From positions 248,001-312,000 of the forward strand of contig NZ_CP015412.1 of the NCBI RefSeq assembly GCF_001750165.1: a DNA stretch of 64,000 bases. The letters run 5' to 3'. The DNA comes from Pseudoalteromonas luteoviolacea. GTDB lineage: Bacteria > Pseudomonadota > Gammaproteobacteria > Enterobacterales > Alteromonadaceae. Of this stretch, positions 34,381 to 43,258 are shown one piece after another (the stretch's first letter is position 1; the number at the start of each line of letters is the position of its first letter). Made by a program: the position numbers and the translations under genes. The notes under the pieces are model-generated. The model saw only the letters and a program-made list of their open reading frames with translations, was not told where the DNA came from and ran no database searches.

Positions 34381-35472
34381 TTAAAAATTTAATTCTTTGT
34401 TTAGAGTCATAATTGTGTAATTTTTCTTTTGATTGACAAATTGTAAAAAGTCTATTTGATTTAAGTTATCTTCATGTATTGCCTTGTAAATTGGTTCGAA
34501 GGTATGGCTGTAAGGCCTAAAAATTGCTACTTTTTGCGTGCCAATATAGTTTACTAGACCTTGCTGATACTTTTTAAGCTCAATGAGCAAGTAGCCACCT
34601 AAGAGGACATGGCCTCCAATGGACACATCTAGCTTCTCTTCATGCCCATTATCCCAATTGATCCCACCAATATTAATTTTTTCTCTGACTCCCAGTTCTA
34701 CCGCAGCCTGATTCACACCAAATGCGATAGCATCATTGGCACACCAAATTAACTCGACATCTCGATATCTTCGTAAAAGACCTCTAGCGAGTTCGTGTGC
34801 TCTTTGTTTAGACCACTGAGCGTCAACTTTATCAATAACTTTGATGTGAGGGAGTCGGTTGGTATAGCTAAGTAAACCTTGCTCTCGCTCAAGTGCGGCA
34901 TTGGTTGCTACATCTCCGAGAAAAGCCAACATCGAGAATGACTCGTTAACGCCACTGGCAGACTGCGTTGAATGAACTAGCTCTCTAGCGAGTTCTTTTC
35001 CTGCCTGATAATTATCAGGTAAGATTGCGGCTTTTATTCCGAAACCTTTGGCTGTGAGTCTGTTAATTTCGAGCTGCGTTGGACTGTTTAACAGGAACAA
35101 TATATTTGGATGGGTTTTAGTTGAGTTCAGCAATACTTCTGTAATTACGCGCTTTTCATCAACCAAAATGATGTAATCTGCATCTGACTCTAGCGCCTGC
35201 TTAGTTAATTGCTTCATCAGTATATGGTTGCGCTCAGCGTATAAGATATTGAGGTCCATATTGGTATCTTGTGCCACTGCATTCATTACTTTTGAAACGT
35301 TTAGCCAAAAATTACCTGTGGGGTTAAGTCCGCTGGAACCTGGGTTGACAAACGTGACCTTAACAGGCTGTGTTGTTTCTTGTTCGAGTGCATTTGTGAC
35401 TGGGAAATAAATAATGTAAGTTAAAACTATGAATATTAAAACTTTTTTAACTATAAAAATCATATTTTTCAT
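34381..35472 (-). CDS. orphan periplasmic binding protein, type I fold
   Basis: A 363-residue protein with a signal peptide or anchor (residues 8-28) and a type I periplasmic-binding fold related to sugar-binding ABC proteins and LuxP: VTFVNPGSSGLNPTGNFW, ILLAD-like repeats replaced by DADYIILVDEKRVITEVL, ILPDNYQAGKELARELV, LAFLGDVATNAALEREQGLL, VELIWCANDAIAFGVNQAAVELG and INIGGINWDNG. No permease, ATPase, histidine kinase or chemoreceptor gene is adjacent, so its partner is encoded elsewhere. The ligand is unknown. Confidence 0.75.
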   Translation of the reverse strand: MKNMIFIVKKVLIFIVLTYIIYFPVTNALEQETTQPVKVTFVNPGSSGLNPTGNFWLNVSKVMNAVAQDTNMDLNILYAERNHILMKQLTKQALESDADYIILVDEKRVITEVLLNSTKTHPNILFLLNSPTQLEINRLTAKGFGIKAAILPDNYQAGKELARELVHSTQSASGVNESFSMLAFLGDVATNAALEREQGLLSYTNRLPHIKVIDKVDAQWSKQRAHELARGLLRRYRDVELIWCANDAIAFGVNQAAVELGVREKINIGGINWDNGHEEKLDVSIGGHVLLGGYLLIELKKYQQGLVNYIGTQKVAIFRPYSHTFEPIYKAIHEDNLNQIDFLQFVNQKKNYTIMTLNKELNF

Positions 35473-35539
35473 TGCACATTATTTACCTTGAATACAAAGC
35501 TCATTTATATATACTAGCCCAAACTTTGAGGGGAGTGTT

Positions 35540-35926
35540 ATGAAGTTTATTCTTGTTGTTTTACTGTTTTCTAGCTTTACTGTGTGTGCACAGACAAGTG
35601 AGCTTAATCAAATTATGAAAAAAATGGGCCATGAGTACAAGTTGGCTATCAAAGCACAACAGCAAGATGTCATGATAACGCATTTAGACAAATTTATCGC
35701 GTTAGTTGAACAGGCTAAGGCCCAGAGCTTTGCCAAAGAAAAGACAAAAAAATCTATCGAAGGCCTAAATCGTATTATCAAGCTAGCAGAAAAAGCCAAA
35801 GGGCTTGCCAGAAACTCTTACTCTACTGAAGCACGTCAAGCATTGAAAGAGATTGATATACTCAGAGAAGAATATCATAAGTTGCATGAGCCTCCGAGTA
35901 TTTGGCAGTTACTCTTTGGGAACTAG
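35540..35926 (+). CDS. cytochrome b562-family periplasmic protein
   Basis: A 128-residue protein with a signal peptide (1-17) and a four-helix pattern as in cytochrome b562: ELNQIMKKMGHEYKLAI at the start, where a Met (26 or 29) could be the axial haem ligand, and ILREEYHKLHEP at the end, where His113 matches the C-terminal haem His. Whether it binds haem is not certain. A GAGGGGAG-like site lies just before the ATG. Divergent from the binding protein at 34381. Confidence 0.75.
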   Translation: MKFILVVLLFSSFTVCAQTSELNQIMKKMGHEYKLAIKAQQQDVMITHLDKFIALVEQAKAQSFAKEKTKKSIEGLNRIIKLAEKAKGLARNSYSTEARQALKEIDILREEYHKLHEPPSIWQLLFGN

Positions 35927-36283
35927 CCCTAAGCGACTTAACAAAAGCTTATAGTTCTTTATTGATTATTCTACCTTTTCGGCCCTTCGTATTTAAAAGT
36001 AATGTGTTAATTATCAAAAGCCTGTATAGAACCTGCATTTTCCCTATAAGTGCATAGGAGAGGGGTTGACAAACTTTTTGTGGTTTAATGGTTTTTTATT
36101 ACTACACTCTAGTCGGATACCTATCTTAAAGAACGATGTTAAATGTAGTGATGATCTCAGGTTATGGCATATTGAATGCAAAATCTAGCGAAGCGGATTA
36201 TTACACGCGGTTATATTTAAGAAGTCTCGATCTCTTGCCTTGATAGGCACTCTAATCATTTATATATGAAAAGGGATAAATCA
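35927..36283. other. 357-base intergenic region before the large surface protein
   Basis: No plausible frame. A TTGACA at 36066-36071 could be the -35 element of the downstream gene but has no good -10 at the usual distance. Nothing else can be supported. Confidence 0.35.
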
Positions 36284-39200
36284 ATGAGACTTCTTCATCC
36301 TGTTAGTGTTGCTGTGGCGATTGCACTCGGCGGAGCTGCATATCTCGCACTGCAAGAGAAAACATTAACGCCATACGAGCGTCAAGCAGAATTTCTAGAG
36401 AAAAAAGCGCAGTCTAAATCACAGTCACCTAAGCGATATGATAAACCTAAAGAGGCGCAAGAGTTTTATGTTCTTCAAAGGCTGCCGGTCGGTGAAACCT
36501 CACTACCAGTAGAAAAGTATTCAGAAGCTCTGAAGCAAATTAAGCAAATGACACATTTTTCCATACCATCGAATAGTGTGATTGCGGATTATACACCTCA
36601 GTTAAACGCACCGGATGGGCAAAATCAAGAGTTAGGGCAGTGGCAGGAACTAGGGCCTGGCAATATTGGTGGACGAACACGAACTTTAATTATCCACCCG
36701 ACCAATCACGATATTATGTATACGGCAGGGGTTGCAGGTGGAGTTTGGAAAACAACGGATGCAGGCGCATCATGGCAGCCTCTGAGTGATCTGGCGACCA
36801 ACCTTGCTGTGACCACTTTGACATTTGATCCGAGCAATTCAGATATACTATATGCAGGAACAGGTGAGGGCCTATTCAATTTTGACGCGCTGCGTGGTGA
36901 TGGCATTTTCAAATCTGAAGATGCAGGTGCTACTTGGACTCAAATGTCCAGCACCGCAAGTAATACTGACTTTCAATATGTCAATAAAATTATTTTTAGT
37001 CCAAATAATGCGAATACGCTTTATGCAGCTACACGTTCGGGTGTGCATAAATCCTCAGATGGGGGGGCTAGCTGGGAAACTAAGTTCGTACCTCAAGGCG
37101 CCTCGGCTGGCTGTACAGATCTTAAGCTTATATCTCAGTCAAACACCGATGTTTTGCTTTCCGCATGTGGGTCATTTAGCACCGGAGGTGTACACAGAAG
37201 TGCTGATGCAGCAGAGAACTGGACACAAGTGATCGCGGGAACAAATCAGGGCCGAACAACGATTGCGGTAGCACCGTCAGACAACAACATTATTTATGCA
37301 TTGGCAGCAAATCGCAATGACCATGCAATGGATGCTGTTTACAAGTCTACCGATATGGGGGTTACTTGGGTAACGACGGTAACAAGAGACACAGCAGATA
37401 GGTTTACAAGTTTGCTGCTTAGCAACCCTTATTTTGGTTTGTTGGACTTGTGTACAGGTGGAACTGCTCAATCATTTAATCAGGGCTGGTATGATAATAT
37501 AATCGCGGTTGATCCTATCAATCCTGATGTAGTTTGGACAGGGGGGATAGATACATTCCGTTCAGATGATGGAGGCCAGACGTTCGTGCCTGCCAGTATT
37601 TGGTGGCTAAGCCCCACAGACCCTCAATATGCCCATGCAGATCACCATGAGTTCGTATTCCACCCAGATTATGATGGGGTAAATAATACGACCTTATACG
37701 TGGCAAATGATGGTGGTATACAAAGAACAGATAATGCCCTTGGCGGACGATTGACTATTGATGAAGTGTGCGGTAATGCGAATGCAGATGCAAGCCAACG
37801 TGTGAGTTGGTCCACACTGAATAATGGTTATGCTGTGACACAGTTTTATCATGGTACGGTTAAACCCAGCACAACGAGCTACTTTGGCGGTACGCAGGAC
37901 AACGGTACACTGGTTGGTGAAGATGGTGGCTTTAATAGTTGGGTTGAAATATTGGGCGGTGATGGGGGATGGACTGCGATAGATCCGACAGACCCCAATA
38001 TCCTCTTTGCAGAGACCACAGGTTTATCATTACGCAAATCGACAAATGGCGGGCAAAACTTCACCAGTTCGATAAATGGTATATCAGGCGATAATGGCTT
38101 CCCGTTTATTACACGCTTTGAAATGGCTCCCTCTAACCCTCAAGTTTTATGGATTGGTGGTAGTCAGCTGTGGCGCACGGATGATCAAGCTGCAAATTGG
38201 TCTGCGGCATCCAGTGCGTTAAATGGTTCAGTTTACTCAATCGCAATAGCGCCAAATACTGAAACTGCCGTTGCTGCTGGAACAAATGGCGGATCTATTT
38301 ATGTGTCTTACCAAGCTGATCAAGCCACATCAGCTTCGACATGGACAACCGCAACACCAGAATCGGCTGTAACGATCAGCTCTCTGGCATTTGATCCGTC
38401 CGATAATCAGGTTATCTATGCCACCGTATCAAATTTCGATGCAACACATGTATGGAAATCAACGGATGGCGGTCAAAATTGGCAAGCCAGTGATAATGGC
38501 CTGCCGAACATTCCAGCGATGACGATTGCCGTAGATCCACAAAATACACAAAGATTATTTGTTGGTACAGATTTAGGGGTCTTTGTTTCCGTTGATGGGG
38601 GACAAAACTGGATGGCTGACGGCACAGGTCTCGCGAATACTAATATTGTCAAACTTACTATCAAAGGCAATGAACTGTTTGCGTTTACCCACGGGCGCAG
38701 TGCATACAAAGTGCCTATAAACAATCAAATTGAACGGGCTTTTTCAACAGATGAAGATACAAAAGTGAGTGTTGGGTTGGCTTTTGTTGATAACCTTTCT
38801 AGCGCATTTGCCTCGGTCGAAATAGTGCAGCTTCCTGAAAACGGTATGTTGATGTTAGGCGAAAATAAGTTAGAGCAGGGGGCTGTGGTGACGTCAGCGG
38901 ATTATGCGAATGTAATGTATATGCCTGATGAAAACTATTTTGGTGAAGACACATTTATATTCCAAGGTATGACAGCTGATGCTCAGCCAGAGCCAACAAA
39001 TGACACGCTTCCTGATAATCAGTTTGCAGTCAGTATTAAAGTAAACTCAGTCAATGATGCTCCTGTCATTGAGCCGCTTGAAAATATTGAGCTATTTATC
39101 GGCGAACTCACAGAAATTGACTTTAATTCCAAGGTCGAAGACGTAGAGGGCAGTCCGTTATTGCTTCAATTAGAGCCATCGGTACCCGGAATGTCGTTTA

Positions 39201-40336
39201 TTGATGGCGTGCTTGCTGGCAGTCCATTTATTGAGTTTAGCGCAGATATGACACTAACAGTCAGCGACGGCGAGTTGGAAAGTCAGAAAACATTTTCATT
39301 AGTCATCACTGAAGCGCCTGAGCGCGCACCCGTGATTGATCAGGGGCAGACTTTTGAAATCATGGAAAATAATGAAGCCGGGGTGTCTATTGGCATGCTT
39401 AGCTTTACTGATCCAGATCCAGGCATTTCGCCTGTAGAAAGCTTTATGATTTTAGACGAAGTGCCATTTACCATTGAGCCTAGTGGTGAAATCATTGCTA
39501 CCATGGAGCTAGATCATGAAATGCAAAGTCAATACAGTTTCTTTGTTCGCGCGATGGACTCATTAGGAAATTATTCTGATTACACCGAAGTCGTTATTAA
39601 AGTATTGGACGAGTTAGGTGATGAAGATGTGGCGCCCGTTATTAAAGATGAGCAGAAGTTTGAAGTTACAGAAAATTCAGCTATCGATACGATAATAGGC
39701 GTATTGGAGTTTGAAGATCCAGACCCAGATGACTCACCAATTGCTTCATTTACTATATTAGGGAATGTGCCATTTGATATTGATGAAAATGGTAACATCA
39801 GAGTCACTGACACAATAGACTTTGAGACACAACCAATGTTTGTTTTTGTGGTCAAGGCAATCGACACTGATGGCAATGAATCTGACTATGTTGAGGTTTC
39901 AGTTGAAGTTATTGATGTGCCCGATGATGAGCAGAACCCAGATCGTGTTCCATCAATCCCAAGTGGGCAAACTTTTGAAGTATTGGAAAATGCAGGCTTA
40001 GGCACAATCATAGGCCAATTAGAGTTTTTCGATCCAGATCCTGATGTATCCCCTGTTGATGCATTTATGGTGATTGGTAATGCGCCGTTTAGTGTTGCCA
40101 GCAATGGCGATATTGTTGTGCAAGGCGAACTGGATTTTGAGTTCCAAAATGTAATAAGGTTTGGTGTAAGAGCGCAAGATACATTGGGCAATGTATCGAC
40201 TTATACAGAGGTCACGGTTAACTTAATTGATGTAAGAGGAAATGATGACGATGATCAGGATGGTGATTCTGGTTCATTTGGCCTCTTGGCATTGCTAAGT
40301 TTGCCTTTGGCTTGGCTCAGAAGACGTAAACGTTAA
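36284..40336 (+). CDS. large surface protein: sortilin/BNR-like repeats, cadherin-like repeats, GlyGly-CTERM-like tail
   Basis: A 1350-residue exported protein. After an N-terminal hydrophobic segment come about eight sortilin/YVTN-like blades (VWKTTDAGASWQPLSD, IFKSEDAGATWTQM, VHKSSDGGASWETK and so on), a bacterial cadherin-like domain (about residues 810-900), an Ig-like region, and three tandem cadherin-type repeats of about 103 residues. The end, GDSGSFGLLALLSLPLAWLR plus basic residues, resembles the GlyGly-CTERM signal processed by rhombosortase after type II secretion. The start ATG 36284 has AAGGG 8 bases upstream; ATG 36266 would add six residues. Binding or enzymatic role unknown. 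Confidence 0.82.
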   Translation: MRLLHPVSVAVAIALGGAAYLALQEKTLTPYERQAEFLEKKAQSKSQSPKRYDKPKEAQEFYVLQRLPVGETSLPVEKYSEALKQIKQMTHFSIPSNSVIADYTPQLNAPDGQNQELGQWQELGPGNIGGRTRTLIIHPTNHDIMYTAGVAGGVWKTTDAGASWQPLSDLATNLAVTTLTFDPSNSDILYAGTGEGLFNFDALRGDGIFKSEDAGATWTQMSSTASNTDFQYVNKIIFSPNNANTLYAATRSGVHKSSDGGASWETKFVPQGASAGCTDLKLISQSNTDVLLSACGSFSTGGVHRSADAAENWTQVIAGTNQGRTTIAVAPSDNNIIYALAANRNDHAMDAVYKSTDMGVTWVTTVTRDTADRFTSLLLSNPYFGLLDLCTGGTAQSFNQGWYDNIIAVDPINPDVVWTGGIDTFRSDDGGQTFVPASIWWLSPTDPQYAHADHHEFVFHPDYDGVNNTTLYVANDGGIQRTDNALGGRLTIDEVCGNANADASQRVSWSTLNNGYAVTQFYHGTVKPSTTSYFGGTQDNGTLVGEDGGFNSWVEILGGDGGWTAIDPTDPNILFAETTGLSLRKSTNGGQNFTSSINGISGDNGFPFITRFEMAPSNPQVLWIGGSQLWRTDDQAANWSAASSALNGSVYSIAIAPNTETAVAAGTNGGSIYVSYQADQATSASTWTTATPESAVTISSLAFDPSDNQVIYATVSNFDATHVWKSTDGGQNWQASDNGLPNIPAMTIAVDPQNTQRLFVGTDLGVFVSVDGGQNWMADGTGLANTNIVKLTIKGNELFAFTHGRSAYKVPINNQIERAFSTDEDTKVSVGLAFVDNLSSAFASVEIVQLPENGMLMLGENKLEQGAVVTSADYANVMYMPDENYFGEDTFIFQGMTADAQPEPTNDTLPDNQFAVSIKVNSVNDAPVIEPLENIELFIGELTEIDFNSKVEDVEGSPLLLQLEPSVPGMSFIDGVLAGSPFIEFSADMTLTVSDGELESQKTFSLVITEAPERAPVIDQGQTFEIMENNEAGVSIGMLSFTDPDPGISPVESFMILDEVPFTIEPSGEIIATMELDHEMQSQYSFFVRAMDSLGNYSDYTEVVIKVLDELGDEDVAPVIKDEQKFEVTENSAIDTIIGVLEFEDPDPDDSPIASFTILGNVPFDIDENGNIRVTDTIDFETQPMFVFVVKAIDTDGNESDYVEVSVEVIDVPDDEQNPDRVPSIPSGQTFEVLENAGLGTIIGQLEFFDPDPDVSPVDAFMVIGNAPFSVASNGDIVVQGELDFEFQNVIRFGVRAQDTLGNVSTYTEVTVNLIDVRGNDDDDQDGDSGSFGLLALLSLPLAWLRRRKR
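39326..40233 (+). repeat. three tandem cadherin-like repeats inside the surface protein
   Basis: Three units of about 306-316 bases begin near 39326, 39631 and 39945. Each encodes a QGQTFEIMENN-like start, a DPDP segment, a VPFTIE--GEI segment and an SDYTEVVIKV end. The DPDPD and D-rich linkers suggest calcium binding. Confidence 0.75.
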
Positions 40337-40351
40337 ACATGTAATTTTTAT

Positions 40352-40375
40352 AAAGCGGCGAAAGTCGCTTTTTTA
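40352..40375 (+). terminator. terminator after the large surface protein gene
   Basis: AAAGCG (40352-40357) and CGCTTT (40366-40371) around a short loop, followed by TTTTA. Confidence 0.65.
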
Positions 40376-40470
40376 TTTATAGGGTATTAAAAAAATAGGT
40401 AAGGATGAGGTAATGACTTGAGATGAACGAGCACTTTGTTGAAAAAGCGCTCTTACTGTAGTGAAGATAA

Positions 40471-40611
40471 TTAACGCTTCTTTTTCTTATTACCTTGTAC
40501 AGCTTTGAATCGTGGATTTGTTTTACAAATAACGAAAACACGTCCGCGGCGCTTAACTACTTGACAACCAGGTCTTTTCTTTGCGCTTTTTAATGAACTT
40601 AGAACTTTCAA
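40471..40611 (-). CDS. ykgO: zinc-independent ribosomal protein L36 paralogue
   Basis: A 46-residue protein beginning MKVLSSLKSAKKRPGCQVVK and ending VQGNKKKKR, matching E. coli YkgO almost along its length. It keeps two Cys (16 and 29) but lacks the full Cys/His zinc ribbon of standard L36, as expected for the paralogue that replaces L36 when zinc is scarce. The start is TTG at 40611, supported by GGAG six bases upstream; no in-frame ATG exists. It follows the type B L31 gene on the same strand, as in the ykgM-ykgO pair. Confidence 0.9.
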   Translation of the reverse strand: MKVLSSLKSAKKRPGCQVVKRRGRVFVICKTNPRFKAVQGNKKKKR

Positions 40612-40698
40612 CTTATGCTCCTTAGTATATTTATTACACCTTGCTGGCGTTTTACACCGCTACTTAATAAAATAGCGGTGTAAATTAAAAACCGAATC

Positions 40699-40956
40699 TT
40701 ACTTAGTTGAAGCAGATAGGTTTTTGAAACGGCGGTTGAACTTAGCAACACGACCATCGCTAGCAACGATTTTCTGTTTACCTGTGTAGAACGGGTGTGA
40801 TGCGCTTGAAACATCAATTGGCACATACGGGTACTCAACGCCATCGATTTCTACGGTTCTATCAGACTTGATAGTTGAACCAACGATAAAGTACTTGTCT
40901 ACTGCCGTGTCATGAAATGCAACAGCTTGATAATCCGGGTGGATATTTGCTTTCAT
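40699..40956 (-). CDS. rpmE2: ribosomal protein L31 type B (zinc-independent)
   Basis: An 85-residue type B L31: MKANIHPDYQAVAFHDTAVD, TVEIDGVEYPYVPIDVSSASHPFYTGKQK and VAKFNRRFK. The CxxC zinc motif of type A L31 is absent, so it can replace the zinc-containing form during zinc shortage and free zinc for other uses. It leads a two-gene unit with the L36 paralogue 87 bases downstream. A Zur-like sequence lies 20 bases before the start. Confidence 0.95.
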   Translation of the reverse strand: MKANIHPDYQAVAFHDTAVDKYFIVGSTIKSDRTVEIDGVEYPYVPIDVSSASHPFYTGKQKIVASDGRVAKFNRRFKNLSASTK

Positions 40957-40975
40957 AATTAAATTTAAACCTTAC

Positions 40976-40998
40976 GAAATGTGATAACGTCACAAATG
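40976..40998 (-). promoter_or_regulatory. candidate Zur operator of the L31B-L36 unit
   Basis: GAAATGTGATA then ACG then TCACAAATG matches the gammaproteobacterial Zur palindrome (recalled as GAAATGTTATA, N, then its reverse complement) at about 15 of 22 positions and contains a TGTGA/TCACA dyad. It sits 20 bases upstream of the L31B start, where repression by zinc-loaded Zur is expected for this gene pair. Confidence 0.55.
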
Positions 40999-41148
40999 AT
41001 ATTCTATTTGAGAATAGTTTTCAATTGGTTGTCTGAAATTTTTTTTACACTTTTTTGTCTATTGATTATACGAATAAGTAAATTGTTACTGGATCTTCAA
41101 TATCAGCCTGTTATAACTAGATTCGAGATTGAGAAAGAGGACAACACT

Positions 41149-41424
41149 GTGAGCGAAGAATCACAACAATTAGATAACAGTGTCATTGCGGAACTGCAAA
41201 ATAAGGATCATTCTACGCTAGCTCAGCAATTAGATGAGTTAACTTGCGAACACAGTGACATTATAGAGTTGTTAGCCCAATATCAGGTTTTGAGTGAGCA
41301 AGACGACGACGATAAATTTGATACTTGGTATGACAGTTTATGTGAAGATAAGTTGAGGGTATTAAAAGGGTTTGAATTATATAGAGCACATTATGAGCAG
41401 TTACAATCTGCAGCAAATGATTAA
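41149..41424 (+). CDS. small acidic protein, hypothetical
   Basis: A 91-residue acidic, helical protein (LAQQLDELTCEHSDIIELL, QDDDDKFDTWYDSLCEDKLR). No family is recognised. The start is GTG 41149, with GAGG 8 bases upstream. A longer frame back to GTG 40981 would add a hydrophobic, membrane-like segment (about 20 residues); it would start inside the Zur-like site, so the short form is preferred, but the long form is not excluded. A good terminator follows. Confidence 0.5.
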   Translation: MSEESQQLDNSVIAELQNKDHSTLAQQLDELTCEHSDIIELLAQYQVLSEQDDDDKFDTWYDSLCEDKLRVLKGFELYRAHYEQLQSAAND

Positions 41425-41448
41425 TCTAATTTAATTTATTCTTTAACT

Positions 41449-41482
41449 ATAAAGCCGCTGAGAGTAATCAAAGCGGCTTTAT
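41449..41482. terminator. terminator between convergent genes
   Basis: ATAAAGCCGCT (41449-41459) and AGCGGCTTTAT (41472-41482), a perfect 11-base stem with a 12-base loop, followed by TTT. The A/T flanks allow use on both strands. Confidence 0.8.
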
Positions 41483-41539
41483 TTTCATAGTCATTGAATA
41501 AATCAATTGGATTACATCACATTCAAAATATAATAAGCC

Positions 41540-42193
41540 TTACCGTACTGATAGATCATATTTTTGAATAACGCTGTCTATATATTTGTATCTTAATGAG
41601 TCTTGCTGTTCGTGTGCTGCATTGTAACTTAGTGCTTTGTTAAGAAGTTTAAGTGCTTCATGCAGTAGTAAGCGGTGCTCAGACGGAATATTATTACTGG
41701 TTCTATCATCAGTTAATGTATCCACGATTGAGCGACCAAGGTCAATAAAAACGACTTCTTCCACAGTCCCGTTTTGGCTAATTACTCCGTATTTACTGCA
41801 TAAAAACTGCTGCCATACTTGCTGGATATGTTCTATTACATCATCTCCAAACTTATCGTCTTCACTGAAAACACCTTTATCAGCACATGCTTTGAGTACA
41901 GTTATGTATTTGTTTTGGAACAGCTCGTAAGCGTGACTTGAATGTTCTACTGCATGTTTAACTAACATTTGGCCCCAATCGAGCGCCCCCCTTGGGTAGT
42001 AGTCGGTGACTTCTACACATTCGTATAAGCCGAGATATGAGCTACATTTAATTAGATTCTCAATGCTGTAACTTGCGTTTGGGAAAATGCTGTTTTCTTG
42101 CCACATGTGCAGCTGTTCGTGCTCAATTTTTATTAATGCGCATAGCTCATTAGCGTCATAAAAGTTTGACTTTAAATATTCAGATAATCGCAT
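41540..42193 (-). CDS. hypothetical protein, DUF6058-like, with MerR-like N-terminus
   Basis: A 217-residue protein. The start (MRLSEYLKSNFYDANELCAL, then IKIEHEQLHMWQENSIFPNASYSI) resembles a MerR-like helix-turn-helix used to choose an element, and the rest is helical with GRSIVDTLTDDRTSN near residue 152. The overall pattern recalls the DUF6058 family found in Pseudoalteromonas, Shewanella and relatives and annotated there as linked to natural-product biosynthesis; this is from memory. No biosynthetic genes lie next to it. The arrangement with dapA is divergent. Confidence 0.5.
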   Translation of the reverse strand: MRLSEYLKSNFYDANELCALIKIEHEQLHMWQENSIFPNASYSIENLIKCSSYLGLYECVEVTDYYPRGALDWGQMLVKHAVEHSSHAYELFQNKYITVLKACADKGVFSEDDKFGDDVIEHIQQVWQQFLCSKYGVISQNGTVEEVVFIDLGRSIVDTLTDDRTSNNIPSEHRLLLHEALKLLNKALSYNAAHEQQDSLRYKYIDSVIQKYDLSVR

Positions 42194-42343
42194 AGTGGTA
42201 CTGGTTATTTATACAGTGTTTTTTAGTTTGTATGATTTTTATCACTTAAGCAAGAAATTTTCTAAATCTTACTCTTTTCCCCTCGGCATACTGGGCCAAT
42301 TGTGATAAAACATGTCGTATATAAACAATTATCTAAAAATTGC

Positions 42344-43258
42344 ATGCGAAGTATACAAACGATAAGAAAAGCTAGCCTCATTACGGCCATCAAAACTCCA
42401 TATCTCATGTCAGGCGAAATTGATCTACAGGCGTACGACGCATTAGTAGAAATGCAAATTGCTGCGGGTGTCGACGGTATTATAGTCGGTGGCACAACTG
42501 GCGAAGGCCAACTGATGAATTGGGAAGAGCATTTGATGCTCATTGCACATAGCGTCAACAAGTTTTCAGATAAATTGGTGATTGTGGGTAATACAGGAAG
42601 TAACAACACTCGAGAAGCCATTAAGGCAACCGAGTATGGTTTTGCGTCTGGTATGGACGCTGCATTACAAATAAACCCATATTATGGTCGCACGTCTGAT
42701 GCTGGCGTATTGGAGCACCTTAATCGAGTGCTTGAAATAGGTCCGGCGTTTATCTACAACGTGCCTGGTCGAACAGGGCAAGATTTGACGCCAGATATTA
42801 TCGAACCAATTTCCAAACATAAGCACTTTATTGGTATGAAAGAATGTGCCGGTAACGATCGAATTGCTCACTATGAAGCCAAGGGGATTGCGTGTTGGTC
42901 AGGCAATGATGACGAAGCACATGATGGGCGTCACAAATTTCAGTCGCATGGCGTGATCTCGGTGACATCAAATTTGGTACCTAAACTATTTAGACAATTA
43001 ATGGATACGCCAAATGAAACACTAAATAAGGATCTACAACCATTGATGGGGTGGCTGTTTTGTGAGCCAAACCCAATTGCTATCAACACTGCTTTAATTA
43101 TGACTGGTGCTGTAAGCCCTGTGTTTAGATTGCCTTATGTTCCACTGAACAAAGAGCAACAAATAGAAGGCCAAAAATTAATAAATGCAGTAGATGAGCA
43201 GTATATTGTTGGTGGAAAGGCAAATTTAGTGGATGAGACGCTACTTAAGCTTTGTTAA
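42344..43258 (+). CDS. dapA: dihydrodipicolinate synthase, plant-type
   Basis: A 304-residue enzyme that condenses pyruvate with aspartate semialdehyde, the first committed lysine-biosynthesis step. Active-site features: GGTTGEG (49-55), Tyr139 in IYNVPGRTG, and Schiff-base Lys166 in GMKECAGND. Long stretches (SLITAIKTPYL, IIVGGTTGEGQLMNWEEH, GNTGSN-TREAI, INPYYGRTS, WSGNDDE, SVTSNLVP, LFCEPNPI-INTAL, PVFRLPYVPL) agree with plastid DHDPS as I remember it, more than with E. coli DapA. The start is ATG 42344 (MRSIQT); the longer GTG frame from 42302 has no ribosome site either. The usual bamC neighbour is missing. Confidence 0.88.
   Translation: MRSIQTIRKASLITAIKTPYLMSGEIDLQAYDALVEMQIAAGVDGIIVGGTTGEGQLMNWEEHLMLIAHSVNKFSDKLVIVGNTGSNNTREAIKATEYGFASGMDAALQINPYYGRTSDAGVLEHLNRVLEIGPAFIYNVPGRTGQDLTPDIIEPISKHKHFIGMKECAGNDRIAHYEAKGIACWSGNDDEAHDGRHKFQSHGVISVTSNLVPKLFRQLMDTPNETLNKDLQPLMGWLFCEPNPIAINTALIMTGAVSPVFRLPYVPLNKEQQIEGQKLINAVDEQYIVGGKANLVDETLLKLC

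Noticed and set aside
36066..36071. TTGACA as -35 element of the large surface protein gene
   Set aside because: No acceptable -10 element 15-19 bases downstream.
40981..41148. Membrane-like N-terminal extension of the small acidic protein
   Set aside because: It would start inside the Zur-like site without a ribosome site, whereas GTG 41149 has one. Not fully excluded.
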